64,000 nt of DNA, taken from Leptolyngbya sp. PCC 7375. Its GTDB lineage: Bacteria; Cyanobacteriota; Cyanobacteriia; Phormidesmidales; Phormidesmidaceae. The position numbers were made by a program, and so were the translations under genes. Location of the stretch: positions 4,450,486 through 4,514,485 of the forward strand of contig NZ_JH993797.1 of NCBI RefSeq assembly GCF_000316115.1, given 5' to 3'. Position 1 is the first letter of the stretch. Every line of letters begins with the position of its first letter. The notes under the pieces were generated by a model. That model saw only the letters and a program-made list of their open reading frames with translations. It had not been told where the DNA came from and ran no database searches. Below are positions 9,393-18,256 of the stretch, piece by piece.

Positions 9393-9989
9393 TTACAGCA
9401 GCGTGAATACCATGACTAAGCCGATGGTTGCCATGAAGGTCAGGATAAAAATGTCACGTTTCAAGGTGCCAATGCTAGTTCTGTGAAAGTGACTGCGATC
9501 GCTGAGAGTGGCTGCGGCAGCAACGCCACCATCAGGATATCCCAGGGCATAGCCATTCTGACTCTGGGTTGGAAACACCGGTATGGTGGTCGGGTAGCCA
9601 GCATAGGCAGGCTGTTGAGGTGTCAGTTTGGGCTCCTCTAACGGCACAAACATGGATTCTCGGATAACCAGTTCAATTTCGTAACTGTTCCAGCCTTTCT
9701 CCCGCAGGACTGAGGCAGCCGCATCGGGACCACGATTTAAAAAATCCAGATCCGATTGACTCGGTTCAGCATGCTCAGAACGCAAAGAGTTAATCGGTGG
9801 CCCAAACACCTGTTGTAGCTCGTCCAGTTCCCTGGATTGGGCTTGGATCGTTTCAAATTGCTGATGGCTGATGTCAACGTTCTTTAAGACCGCATTGATC
9901 TGCTCACAGGACCAGCCGTCTCTACACAATGTACGAGCGGCTCTAATATCGATTGCTTGCTCTAAGGCATCATGCTGAACGTGTTTCAT
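9393..9989 (-). CDS. Tail-anchored helical protein, paralog of next gene
   Basis: 198 residues, function unknown. The cytosolic part has two copies of a helical motif: RAARTLCRDGWSCEQINAVL (about 17-36) and AAASVLREKGWNSYEIELVI (about 90-109). A linker rich in Pro, Gly and Tyr follows, then one hydrophobic helix at the very C-terminus (ILTFMATIGLVMVFTLL), so the protein is predicted to be tail-anchored in a membrane. It shares the first motif block, an IQ-Q-EL-LQ-FGPP segment and overall layout with the gene at 10204-10764. The two are tandem on the same strand and 214 bp apart, an ancient duplication. Confidence 0.8.
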   Translation of the reverse strand: MKHVQHDALEQAIDIRAARTLCRDGWSCEQINAVLKNVDISHQQFETIQAQSRELDELQQVFGPPINSLRSEHAEPSQSDLDFLNRGPDAAASVLREKGWNSYEIELVIRESMFVPLEEPKLTPQQPAYAGYPTTIPVFPTQSQNGYALGYPDGGVAAAATLSDRSHFHRTSIGTLKRDIFILTFMATIGLVMVFTLL

Positions 9990-10203
9990 ATACCCCTAGA
10001 TTCTTCAGCTACATAGCTAGGTAGATACGCTGGTCTGAGTCGAGAGCCCTTTTGCGACGTCGTATGCCTGCTATGGGTTAATTAGCAGGGTAGCTATATC
10101 CAAACCTCAAAATAATCAGGTTTTAAATATGCCTCCCTATGACTACATATAAATGACTGGTTCAGAGAACAGTAGTTCCACCTAAAATAACTTTTGAGAA
10201 ACG

Positions 10204-10764
10204 TCACAGCACGTGCAGGATTAATGAAACTCCTATAAAAATGAGCCCTCCCAGCCAAACCAAGAGGGTGAAGGCTTTGAGTGTGGTCGCAGCAGCGTTT
10301 CTACGGGGGTACGAGTGGGGCGGGGGGATCAGGGTGCGATGACTACGGTGATGTTCAACCTGGAGGTCATGGAGGAGGGCAAAACCGATGTCGTCTAAGG
10401 GCGGAATTGCGGGTTTTAGCACACTGCGAATCTGCTCAAGATGCCAACCATGGTGACTCAAAATAGAAGCGGCTTCTTCCACACCTCGGTTCATTACCAG
10501 CAGAGTTGGCATCTGATGAATATTGATTTTTGTAACGTTAATTTCGGTTGACCTGCTCAATTTAGGTGGAGGACCAAATTTACGCTGTAGCTTTTCTAAC
10601 GTGGTTGCTTGCTCCTGAATTCTCTGAAAATTTTCCACACTGATACACCCATTTTTGAGAACGCCGTTGATTTCAACTAGCATCCATCCTGCTCTACATA
10701 ATGAGTGGGCCGCCCGTACATTTAAGTCTTGTCTAGACAAGTCATAGCGGTAAAAATCTTCCAT
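10204..10764 (-). CDS. Tail-anchored helical protein, upstream paralog
   Basis: 186 residues, function unknown. The first motif RAAHSLCRAGWMLVEINGVL (about 18-37) is followed by ISVENFQRIQEQ and LQRKFGPP. The second motif EAASILSHHGWHLEQIRSVL is at about 96-115. A C-terminal hydrophobic stretch (about 160-186, TLLVWLGGLIFIGVSLILHVL) predicts a tail anchor. The Arg/Pro/His-rich segment before the membrane helix suggests a cytosolic-face orientation. It is the first gene of a tandem pair with 9393-9989. The repeated Leu-x3-Gly-Trp helix may be a small protein-protein interaction module (inference). Confidence 0.8.
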   Translation of the reverse strand: MEDFYRYDLSRQDLNVRAAHSLCRAGWMLVEINGVLKNGCISVENFQRIQEQATTLEKLQRKFGPPPKLSRSTEINVTKINIHQMPTLLVMNRGVEEAASILSHHGWHLEQIRSVLKPAIPPLDDIGFALLHDLQVEHHRSHRTLIPPPHSYPRRNAAATTLKAFTLLVWLGGLIFIGVSLILHVL

Positions 10765-11172
10765 GGGAGCAAGTTCGACTGAAGATAGAAGATATCCACA
10801 CCGTGGATCACGCTACAGTCCGACGAGGTTACTGGATAAAGGTATCAATGATTTTCACGTCATCTAACGACCTTAAGAATTAATCAAGAGTGTTGGCTGT
10901 TAAGGGCAGGACGTATTGGACCAAGGGGGACGGTTGCACTATACCCAGGGGCGACAGAGCCGACTTTTAATTAGGGCGTTCTATAGAAGCTGTCTATGGA
11001 ATTGAAGGATAAAAACATCTTGCAGGCAGCCATAAGCCTTTGTAAGATTTTGTCATCACGTGAGTAGTGGGCTAGCGATTTTAGAATCATGAATTAGCCA
11101 GTTTCAGAGATGAGAGATTGCACTATACCAATAGAGATGTTCAACATGGGGCTGAAATTTTTACAGATAGAG

Positions 11173-11440
11173 GCTTAGAGGTGCCTGTTGTTACAACAGA
11201 AAAAAATGATTGCAGTTGATCGCATTGCTGTTGAAGAAACGGATCCTAATCTGTTGTAAATGGTGGGAAATGCAGGTTGAAACCTTTCTCTATAGGCGAT
11301 TTCATGTCTGGAAGAACAATGGCGACAGAGTCATATTGTTGTTTTAGTGGGTAGTGGTGGAAATGGCGATGATGGCATTTGTGCCGCCAGATATTTAGCG
11401 AATCGGGGACGCCATGGGACATTATGTCTCTTTATTTGAG
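11173..11440 (+). pseudogene. Decayed NAD(P)H-hydrate epimerase (YjeF_N) remnant
   Basis: No intact ORF, but conceptual translation in shifting frames reads EVPVVTTEK, then MIAVDRIAVEETDPNLL (start near 11206) interrupted by TAA, then MVGNAG, then EEQWRQSHIVVLVGSGGNGD continuing DGICAARYLANRG up to a TGA near 11440. These are the N-terminal, NAG and GxGxNGxDG nucleotide-binding segments of YjeF_N proteins, which repair damaged NAD(P)HX. Frameshifts and stops, the change of GGDG to DDG, and the absent C-terminal half show it is dead. It lies in the otherwise empty stretch from 10765 to 11577, where nothing else is seen. Confidence 0.7.
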
Positions 11441-11577
11441 GAGCCTTATCGTATTCGCCTGATGGCTAGAAGTTCATGTGTCTAAAAGTAAATTTAGGTA
11501 AGTAATTTCATGCCAGTGCTGTCCTTTGTATCACTATTGTCAAAAGAACGCTCATTTTTTAGAGTTAGAGGCCTATT

Positions 11578-12309
11578 ATGACTGGACCAGGGTTTGCGTT
11601 AGCGGTTGGCCTAGCATTTATTCATGCGTTTGTTTCTAAATTAAATATTTTTTCCTTCATTCCTGAATTTCGCTGGATGTCCTTTGCGGGCGGAGTATCC
11701 ATTGGCTATGTCTTTTTGGAGGTTTTTCCTGAGTTAAGTCACGCTCAAGAGACGATAACGCACTCTAATATCCCATGGGTTGCGTATGTGGAAAATCATG
11801 TTTACATACTGGCGCTGTTGGGTTTGTTGGTGTTTTATGGGTTAGATATTTTGGCGCTTAAATCTCGCCAGCATAACAAAATTAAGAACAACCAGGACAG
11901 CACCCATAATCCTGTTTTCTGGATTCACATTGCGGCGTTTGCGATCCTCAATATGGTTGTCGGTTACTTACTGCAAGAGCTGGCTAACCACACACTGCTG
12001 CAATGCTTATTATTTTTTGCCGCCATCGCCCTGCACTTTTATATCATTGACCATGGCTTGCGGGAGCATCATCAGGCTCCTTATGACAAGTATGGTCGTT
12101 GGTTGCTGACGGCAGCAATTATGGTGGGTGCGATCGCAGGTCGCTCCCTCCACCTCAGTGAAGCCGGCATTCTAGCTGTTTGGTCCTTCCTGGCTGGCAG
12201 CATCATTCTCAACATTTTGAAACGAGAGCTACCCGACGAAAAACAAAGCTGTTTCTTTTCCTTTGCCACGGGTACAGCGCTTTACACAACTTTATTGTTG
12301 CTTGTTTAG
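11578..12309 (+). CDS. Multispanning membrane protein, possibly ZIP-like
   Basis: 243 residues with about seven or eight hydrophobic segments. ATG start at 11578 after a purine-rich AGAGTTAGAGG. No family is certain. The segment SFAGGVSIGYVFLEVFPELSH (35-55) resembles the GG-x-xhExxPE region of ZIP-type metal transporters. HxN and His-rich loops (HIAAFAILNMVVGYLL, IDHGLREHHQAPYDKYGRW) could bind metal. Only 58 bp separate it from the Rieske-ThDP gene on the same strand, so it may be cotranscribed. A different small-integral-membrane family remains possible. Confidence 0.8.
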   Translation: MTGPGFALAVGLAFIHAFVSKLNIFSFIPEFRWMSFAGGVSIGYVFLEVFPELSHAQETITHSNIPWVAYVENHVYILALLGLLVFYGLDILALKSRQHNKIKNNQDSTHNPVFWIHIAAFAILNMVVGYLLQELANHTLLQCLLFFAAIALHFYIIDHGLREHHQAPYDKYGRWLLTAAIMVGAIAGRSLHLSEAGILAVWSFLAGSIILNILKRELPDEKQSCFFSFATGTALYTTLLLLV

Positions 12310-12367
12310 GGCGTTCTCATAAACACTTGCAATAATCTCTCTGCTCGAAGATTTTAGGAGAACGGCT

Positions 12368-14320
12368 ATGCCTGATGTCACAACGCAATGGTATCGCGTT
12401 CTAGATCTAGATGAGTTACCTGAAGGCCGAGTTAAGACCGTTGTGGCTGGCCATAAAAGCCTGGCCCTCACCCACTACCAGGGCCAATATGGCGCTCTAG
12501 ACAACCGCTGTCCTCACCAAGGTGGCCCATTGGGTGAAGGCTCCATTGAGAATGGTTTGTTGCGTTGTCCCTGGCATGGCTGGGACTATTGCCCGTTAAC
12601 GGGGGCACCACCTGGAGCTTTGGAAGTGGATGATGCCCTAGACACCTTTCCAGTAGACGTGCGTTCAGATGGGGTTTATGTGGGGTTAGAGGTAGAACAG
12701 TCCCACATTCGTACCGTTAGCGATGTGATGGTGGAAACCATGGTGAACTGGGGCGTGACCCATGTGTTTGGCATGGTGGGTCATTCTAATTTGGGTCTGG
12801 CAGATGCCATGCGTCGCCAAGAAACTCAGGGAAATCTCAGTTATATCGGTATTCGCCATGAAGGGGCAGCTGCGTTTGCAGCTTCGGCCTACGCCAAACT
12901 GACGGGCAAACCTGCCGCCTGTTTAACCATTGCGGGGCCTGGTGCAACAAATTTACTGACGGGTATGTGGGATGCCAAGGTTGATCGCGCGCCCGTATTG
13001 GCGCTCACCGGGCAGGTCAACACCCAAGTGTTGGGCACTGGCAATTTTCAGGAGTGTGACCTGTCGGCGGCTTTTAGTGGCGTTGCGGCCTGGAGTCATA
13101 CCGTTCTAAGCAATAGCCGACACGCTGAGCTGATGACCCTGGCAATTAAGCATGCTCTGCTCAAGCGAGATGTCTCCCATCTGATTTTCCCTGATGAGAT
13201 TCAGGTGCAGACAGCGGTCGATGTGCCTGCTTCAGATCCAATTGGTCGGATGACTCCGTTACACATTGCGCCACCACCGGAGTCGTTGCAAAAGGCCATG
13301 GATAACTTGCAAAAATCTCGTCGACCGGTGATTATTGTTGGCCACGGTGCCCGTTTTAATATGGCTGCGGTCATTGAGTTAGCAGAAACGTTAGGGGCTC
13401 CAATTCTGACCACGTTCAAAGGCAAAGGATTAATTTCCGATCACCATCCTTTAGGTTGTGGTGTTTTGGGACGTAGCGGAACCCCTATTGCCAGCTGGTT
13501 TATGAATGAAGCGGATGTTCTGCTTGTCTTGGGAGCCTCGTTCTCAAATCACACGGGTATCTATCCTGGTAAACCGATTATTCAAGTGGATTTTGACCCG
13601 CTGGCCCTGGGTAAGTTCCATCCGGTGGAGGTGCCTGTGTGGGGTGAAATTAGTGTTGTTGTGGCGCAGTTGCAGGCGGCGTTGGCCGGAAACGTGGAGA
13701 CGGAGGATCAGCGATCGCAAATTGCAGACCGCTGGGCCATCTGGCGAGCCGAAAAAGCCCGCCGCGAAGCAGACGACCGTGGACAAGGGGTTGATTCTGC
13801 CAGTGTTTTTGCTGCCATGACCCGCCAGGTTCCGGCCAATGCCGTCATTGCCGTGGATGTGGGCAACAACACCTATTCCTTTGGCCGTTATTTTGAATGT
13901 CAGGCCCAGTCCGTCTTGATGTCTGGATATCTCGGCTCGATTGGGTTTGCCTTCCCGGCAGCCATGGGTGCTTGGGCCGCCGCAGGTCAGGAGCGACCGA
14001 TTGTGTCAGTCTCTGGTGATGGTGGTTTAGGCCAATATCTCGCTGAGTTCACCACCGCTGTGAAATATGGCATGAACATTACTCACATTCTGCTTAATAA
14101 TTCTCAGCTTGGCAAAATCTCTAAAGAACAGCGCGCCGGAGAGTGGGATGTGTGGCAAACGTCACTCCATAATCCTGATTTTTCAAAATATGCCGAAAAC
14201 TGTGGTGGTTTGGGCATTCGGGTCACCAAAAAGGAGGAACTGGATGAGGCAATTACTCGCGCCCTGGCCTATCAGGGACCCGCCCTGGTGGAAATTATGG
14301 CTGACCCTGAATTGATTTAG
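12368..14320 (+). CDS. Rieske [2Fe-2S] domain fused to ThDP-dependent enzyme
   Basis: 650 residues from the ATG at 12368, with RBS TTAGGAGAAC upstream. Residues 1-110 form a Rieske domain with complete ligands, Cys48-x-His50 (CPHQGGPLGEG) and Cys67-x2-His70 (CPWHGWDY). Residues 115-650 form a three-domain pyruvate-oxidase/acetolactate-synthase-like enzyme: catalytic Glu in GIRHEGAAAFAASAYAKL, GPGATNLLTG, TGNFQECD, central-domain RRPVIIVGHGA, and the ThDP/Mg site VSGDGGLGQYLAEF...LLNN. The substrate is unknown. A ThDP enzyme with its own Rieske cluster could pass electrons from an alpha-keto acid to an acceptor (inference). It is followed by NTF2-like and flavodoxin-fold genes in a tight cluster. 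Confidence 0.88.
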   Translation: MPDVTTQWYRVLDLDELPEGRVKTVVAGHKSLALTHYQGQYGALDNRCPHQGGPLGEGSIENGLLRCPWHGWDYCPLTGAPPGALEVDDALDTFPVDVRSDGVYVGLEVEQSHIRTVSDVMVETMVNWGVTHVFGMVGHSNLGLADAMRRQETQGNLSYIGIRHEGAAAFAASAYAKLTGKPAACLTIAGPGATNLLTGMWDAKVDRAPVLALTGQVNTQVLGTGNFQECDLSAAFSGVAAWSHTVLSNSRHAELMTLAIKHALLKRDVSHLIFPDEIQVQTAVDVPASDPIGRMTPLHIAPPPESLQKAMDNLQKSRRPVIIVGHGARFNMAAVIELAETLGAPILTTFKGKGLISDHHPLGCGVLGRSGTPIASWFMNEADVLLVLGASFSNHTGIYPGKPIIQVDFDPLALGKFHPVEVPVWGEISVVVAQLQAALAGNVETEDQRSQIADRWAIWRAEKARREADDRGQGVDSASVFAAMTRQVPANAVIAVDVGNNTYSFGRYFECQAQSVLMSGYLGSIGFAFPAAMGAWAAAGQERPIVSVSGDGGLGQYLAEFTTAVKYGMNITHILLNNSQLGKISKEQRAGEWDVWQTSLHNPDFSKYAENCGGLGIRVTKKEELDEAITRALAYQGPALVEIMADPELI

Positions 14321-14339
14321 GGGCCAATGGATAAACATC

Positions 14340-14708
14340 ATGCCCACTGTAGATATTCAAGTTTTAGTCGAAGCTGCCCGCCAAGCCTGGTTAACAGGTA
14401 ACGGGAATGCGTTTGCCATTCTCTTTAATGACCAAGGTGAGTTTATTGTTCCTGGAAATCGATGGGTGGGGCACCATCAAATTCACCAAGCGGTGGTGGA
14501 CTATGCTGCGGCTTATGACGAAGTGGACATTACCCTTCATCGTGTGATCCAAGACGGTAATCAAATTGTTATTGAATGGACCTGGCAGGATCGAGAAAAA
14601 ACGACTGGAAAATACAGTAGGGCAGAAGACGCCATTGTGGTGGACCTGGACCAGGGACGAATTCGTCGTTGGCGAGAGTATATCGACGTTGTTGACTCAA
14701 AACTTTAA
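14340..14708 (+). CDS. NTF2/SnoaL-like small protein
   Basis: 122 residues starting 19 bp after the ThDP gene and ending 3 bp before the reductase gene, clearly one operon. The pattern ARQAWLTGNGNAFAILFNDQ, a glycine/basic loop NRWVGHHQI, and beta strands VIEWTWQDREKTTGKYSRAEDAIVV fits the SnoaL-like NTF2 cone fold. Such proteins act as small isomerases or hydrolases, or as binding partners. No catalytic residue is assignable with confidence. Possible role as accessory subunit or downstream enzyme of the Rieske-ThDP system. Confidence 0.82.
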   Translation: MPTVDIQVLVEAARQAWLTGNGNAFAILFNDQGEFIVPGNRWVGHHQIHQAVVDYAAAYDEVDITLHRVIQDGNQIVIEWTWQDREKTTGKYSRAEDAIVVDLDQGRIRRWREYIDVVDSKL

Positions 14709-14711
14709 ACC

Positions 14712-15470
14712 ATGACAGAACAACTTTCTAAAATTACCCAGCATCAATGTGAAAATGCGCCTGCAAAGTATGATGACCTGAAGGCTTTATTCCTAAATTG
14801 CACCCTCAATCGTACGCCAGTGCTTTCCCACACTCGCGGAGTGATCAACATTGCCAAAGAGATTTTTGAAGCCAACGGTGTGCAAACCAAAGTGATTCGT
14901 CCCGTTGATTACGAGATTCCGGCGGGTTTAGGCTTAGATATGTCTGAAACCCCTGAATGGGATAAAGATGACTGGCCTCAGTTGCAAAAACAGGTCGATG
15001 AGACTGACATTCTAGTGCTGTGTACATCGGTGTGGCTAGGGGAAAAAAGCTCTGTTTGTAACCGTGTTTTGGAACGGATGTATGGCTATACTCACCTGCT
15101 GAATGAGAAAGGCCAGTACCGTGACTATGGCAAAGTAGGGGCCACATTGATCACAGGCAATGAGGATGGTGTAAAACACTGTGCGATGAACATTCTGTTC
15201 TCACTGTCTCACATTGGTTATACCATTCCTCCCCAGGCTGATGCTGGTTGGCTCGGTGAAGTGGGGCCAGGACCGTCGTATTTAGATCCAGGTTCCGGCG
15301 GCCCCAATAACGATTTTACGAATCGGAACACCACGTTTTTGGCCTGGAACTGTATGCATCTGGCACGGATGCTTAAGGATCATGGCGGGATTCCGGGCCA
15401 TGGCAATCAACCCAATGCTTGGGACGCGGGATGTAAGACAGACTTTAAAAATCCCGAGCACAAAGTGTAG
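14712..15470 (+). CDS. Flavodoxin-fold NAD(P)H-dependent FMN reductase-like protein
   Basis: 252 residues. KALFLNCTLNRTPVLSHTRG is a phosphate/FMN-binding first strand and loop. DILVLCTSVWLGEKSSVCNRVLERM and GKVGATLITGNEDGVKHCAMN match the NADPH-dependent FMN reductase/flavodoxin-like family. It starts 3 bp after the NTF2-like stop and shares its operon with the Rieske-ThDP enzyme, so it is a plausible electron partner (inference). The TAG stop lies inside the left end of a foldback repeat, so the last residues may have been changed by insertion of that element. Confidence 0.85.
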   Translation: MTEQLSKITQHQCENAPAKYDDLKALFLNCTLNRTPVLSHTRGVINIAKEIFEANGVQTKVIRPVDYEIPAGLGLDMSETPEWDKDDWPQLQKQVDETDILVLCTSVWLGEKSSVCNRVLERMYGYTHLLNEKGQYRDYGKVGATLITGNEDGVKHCAMNILFSLSHIGYTIPPQADAGWLGEVGPGPSYLDPGSGGPNNDFTNRNTTFLAWNCMHLARMLKDHGGIPGHGNQPNAWDAGCKTDFKNPEHKV

Positions 15471-15641
15471 GTTGGGTTGTCATACGCCGAAACCCTTGCC
15501 TCTGAACCAATTCTTTATGAACCCAACAATGCCAGCACCCATTGTTCTCGTTTTTTGTGATCATTGGGTGGTCGGTAATGTTGGGTTCATAAGGGGTTTT
15601 GAATAGTCTGAGAGCTTTTGGTGTGGGGTAACCCAACCTAC
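15468..15641. repeat. Foldback (MITE-like) element with GTAGGTTGGGTT ends
   Basis: Ends are exact inverted repeats, GTAGGTTGGGTT at 15468-15479 and AACCCAACCTAC at 15630-15641. A second matching pair lies inside: TATGAACCCAACA at 15516-15528 and TGTTGGGTTCATA at 15579-15591. The whole 174 bp can fold as a long imperfect hairpin. GTAGGTTGGGTT-type foldbacks are known as dispersed cyanobacterial repeats. It contains no ORF and supplies the TAG stop of the preceding gene. Confidence 0.75.
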
Positions 15642-15758
15642 GTTAATGCTCTGTATGTTTCTGAAAACTCTAATCATGCATGGACATGCCTGGGTCAATC
15701 TTTGTAAGATTTGATGCAAGGGACATCATGGGCATTTGCCGTTTGGGTATCAGGAACT

Positions 15759-17066
15759 ATGACAGATGCTGAATCTCCAGAGCAGTCTGGGGAAACGTTG
15801 CTCACGGTGGTGGAGCCGTTGAGCGTTAATCCTCGTTCATTAAGGTATCGTGCGATCGCAATCTGGTTGTTAGGCTTTGCTGCCTTAGCGGGGGCAGCTA
15901 CCTGGGGCTATATGCGTTATCGGGCTCCTAGCTCAGAGCCGATTGCCGTGCCCCTGCATACGGTGGAGCGTTCGATGGTGGAGCTAACGGTCACCTCTGG
16001 TGGCACCCTGGCTTTGGGAGGGCAGCAGACGCTGAAATCGCCGCAAAATGAAGCGACCGTTGAGCAGGTGCTGGTGGAGGTGCGCACCCTGGTGGAAGCT
16101 GGTCAGCCGTTGCTTATTTTGCGCGATCGCAGCAACGAGCGAGAGGTGCGATCGCAACAGGTCGAAATCCAAAAAATCCAGCTGGACCTGAATCGTAATC
16201 AAGAAAAAGTGGCCGAAGTCGAGCAGCGAGTCACTGCTGCGATAGAGCAATATCAAGAATCTCAGGAGTTAGCAGCTCAAGGATTTATTTCAGAAGATGA
16301 GGTGCGCGAAGATGAAAACGACTTAGATCGAGTCCGTTCCGAACTCAAAGATGCCCAACTAACTGTCATCAAGTCTGAGTTAGACCTCAAGACAGCTACT
16401 GAAACCCTGGGTTTGCTAGAACAGCAGTTTAATGATCGAGTGATTACGTCACCGATTGATGGTGTTGTGCTTGAAGTGCAAGTGAGTGCTGGTGAAGCCA
16501 TTGCCACTGATACGAACCTGCTGACGCTGGGGGACCCCACTCAAGAGATTGTCAACCTACAGCTGTCAACTTTGGATGCCGCCAAAGTTAGCCTTAATCA
16601 GCCTGCTAGAATTCGTGCCATTGGCCCTGATGCACAAGACTTTGACGGACGGGTGGTGGCCTTGGCACCCCAAGCCCTATCGGCGAGTAACGGGGGTAGT
16701 TCTCAAGAAGGCCAGGCCAGGGTGACCGCCAAAGTAAAACTAGACAGTGCCAGTCAGGCATTGATTCCTGGCGGTTTTGTCAGTGTTGACATCATTACGG
16801 AGCAACAAAAAGATGTGCTGGTGGTTCCCCCTGAAGCGATCCAGCGCGATCAGGGCGAGCCATTTGTTTGGATTAGAAATCAGCGGGGTAATGCGGCCCA
16901 ACAGCCCATTGAACTGGGGCTACAAGGGTTAGATTTAGTGGCGGTAACAGAGGGGTTGAACGTAGGCGATCAGATTGCCCTGGTCCCCCCTACCATGACC
17001 GTTACGCCTGGCATGCCCCTCAGTGAGTCTCCTGCACTCCCTATCCCTGAAGAATTTAACCAATAA
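15759..17066 (+). CDS. Periplasmic adaptor (HlyD/MacA type)
   Basis: 435 residues from the ATG at 15759, preceded by CAGGA. In-frame TTG/ATG at 15711-15714 would add about 16 residues. One N-terminal transmembrane helix (about 31-51) is followed by a lipoyl/barrel-sandwich half, a long coiled-coil hairpin (REVRSQQVEIQKIQLDLN to LEQQFNDRV) and the second lipoyl half VITSPIDGVVLEVQVSAGEA. Beta-barrel and membrane-proximal domains follow. The adaptor would link an inner-membrane permease to TolC. The next two genes encode exactly those, but no ATPase gene is present in the cluster. Confidence 0.9.
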   Translation: MTDAESPEQSGETLLTVVEPLSVNPRSLRYRAIAIWLLGFAALAGAATWGYMRYRAPSSEPIAVPLHTVERSMVELTVTSGGTLALGGQQTLKSPQNEATVEQVLVEVRTLVEAGQPLLILRDRSNEREVRSQQVEIQKIQLDLNRNQEKVAEVEQRVTAAIEQYQESQELAAQGFISEDEVREDENDLDRVRSELKDAQLTVIKSELDLKTATETLGLLEQQFNDRVITSPIDGVVLEVQVSAGEAIATDTNLLTLGDPTQEIVNLQLSTLDAAKVSLNQPARIRAIGPDAQDFDGRVVALAPQALSASNGGSSQEGQARVTAKVKLDSASQALIPGGFVSVDIITEQQKDVLVVPPEAIQRDQGEPFVWIRNQRGNAAQQPIELGLQGLDLVAVTEGLNVGDQIALVPPTMTVTPGMPLSESPALPIPEEFNQ

Positions 17067-17071
17067 TTGTC

Positions 17072-18256
17072 ATGGGACTTCCCTTACCAGATCTACTGTT
17101 TATGACCTGGCGCTCCCTGACCAATCAGTGGCTGCGCTCTGGTCTGACTACATTTGGCGTGTTTATGGGGGTGGGTGCGGTCAGTGCCACCCTCAATATT
17201 CAAACCATTACCCGTGAACAAATTGATCTCAAACTAGCGCAGCGTGATCGACCGTTTGTTAGTCCCTGGGTCTATGCCAGGAATGGCCCCCAACCTGAGC
17301 TGGATGAAGCCTTTCAAAAGACGCTTACAAACTCAATTTCTGAAATTCGCTCCGTTAGCTCTATTAGCAACGTTTACAACATTAACAATGTTCAATACGA
17401 AGCCAATGAAGCCGAAGTGGATGCCCGCAGTGTGTCCCTTAACTATTTAGATACCACAGGGCGACAGATGTTGCAGGGACGGTTTTTTGATCCAGGAGAT
17501 GTGGAACAGTATCGCCCTGTGGCCATCATCGACGAACAGTTGGCAGTGGGCCTATTTCAGGAGAAATCACCTTTAAATAAGGCTGTTTATGCCAATGGTA
17601 ATCGCTTGATCGTGATTGGTGTGATGGAGTCCAAATCTAACTCTGAATGGGGCACAGGGGGTGAGCTGTGGATGACTGAGACCTTTGCAACTGTTTTGTC
17701 TGGGGGATATCGTTGGGATTCATTGCAAATTAGCTCCCACTCCTTGACTCAAATTGGCGACCTTAGCGAAGCGGTCGAAGCTTTCTTGCAACAGAGTTTT
17801 CCCCAGGCCGAGGTTCATGTTTGGAGTAATGCGGATGATTTATTAGAAGACTTAGAAGTGCAAAAAATTGCCTCAGCTGCTCTCACTGCGGTGGGTCTAA
17901 TTGCCCTGGTCATTGGCGGAGTTGGCATTGCCAATATTACAGTTGCCGCTGTGCTAGAGCGGACCAAAGAAATTGGTATTCGCCGAGCCATTGGTGCATC
18001 TAAGTTAGAGGTGATGAGTCAGTTCATTTTAGAGGCGGTGATATTAAGCCTGCTGGGGGGGGCGGTAGCTGTGGCCACGGTCCACGGTCTGACCCGAGCG
18101 GCCACAACGATTGTCATAGAGGCTCCCTATCGATTCTCTTCTCGTAATGCTGCCTTATCCATGGGGGCAGCGGTGGTCGTTGGTGTGGGCGCTAGCTTTA
18201 TCCCGGCTTTGCGCGCTACCCAAGTTGATATTGTTAAAGCCCTGCGGAGTGACTGA
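17072..18256 (+). CDS. MacB-like FtsX-domain permease without ATPase domain
   Basis: 394 residues starting 5 bp after the adaptor. One N-terminal transmembrane helix (GLTTFGVFMGVGAVSATLNI) is followed by a large periplasmic domain and a three-helix FtsX domain with the signature RTKEIGIRRAIGASKLEVMSQ. The ABC domain found in full-length MacB is absent, so a separate ATP-binding subunit is needed. None lies nearby; the nearest in the window is at 28729-29442. The stop overlaps the TolC start (TGATG), indicating coupling. Substrate unknown. Confidence 0.9.
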   Translation: MGLPLPDLLFMTWRSLTNQWLRSGLTTFGVFMGVGAVSATLNIQTITREQIDLKLAQRDRPFVSPWVYARNGPQPELDEAFQKTLTNSISEIRSVSSISNVYNINNVQYEANEAEVDARSVSLNYLDTTGRQMLQGRFFDPGDVEQYRPVAIIDEQLAVGLFQEKSPLNKAVYANGNRLIVIGVMESKSNSEWGTGGELWMTETFATVLSGGYRWDSLQISSHSLTQIGDLSEAVEAFLQQSFPQAEVHVWSNADDLLEDLEVQKIASAALTAVGLIALVIGGVGIANITVAAVLERTKEIGIRRAIGASKLEVMSQFILEAVILSLLGGAVAVATVHGLTRAATTIVIEAPYRFSSRNAALSMGAAVVVGVGASFIPALRATQVDIVKALRSD

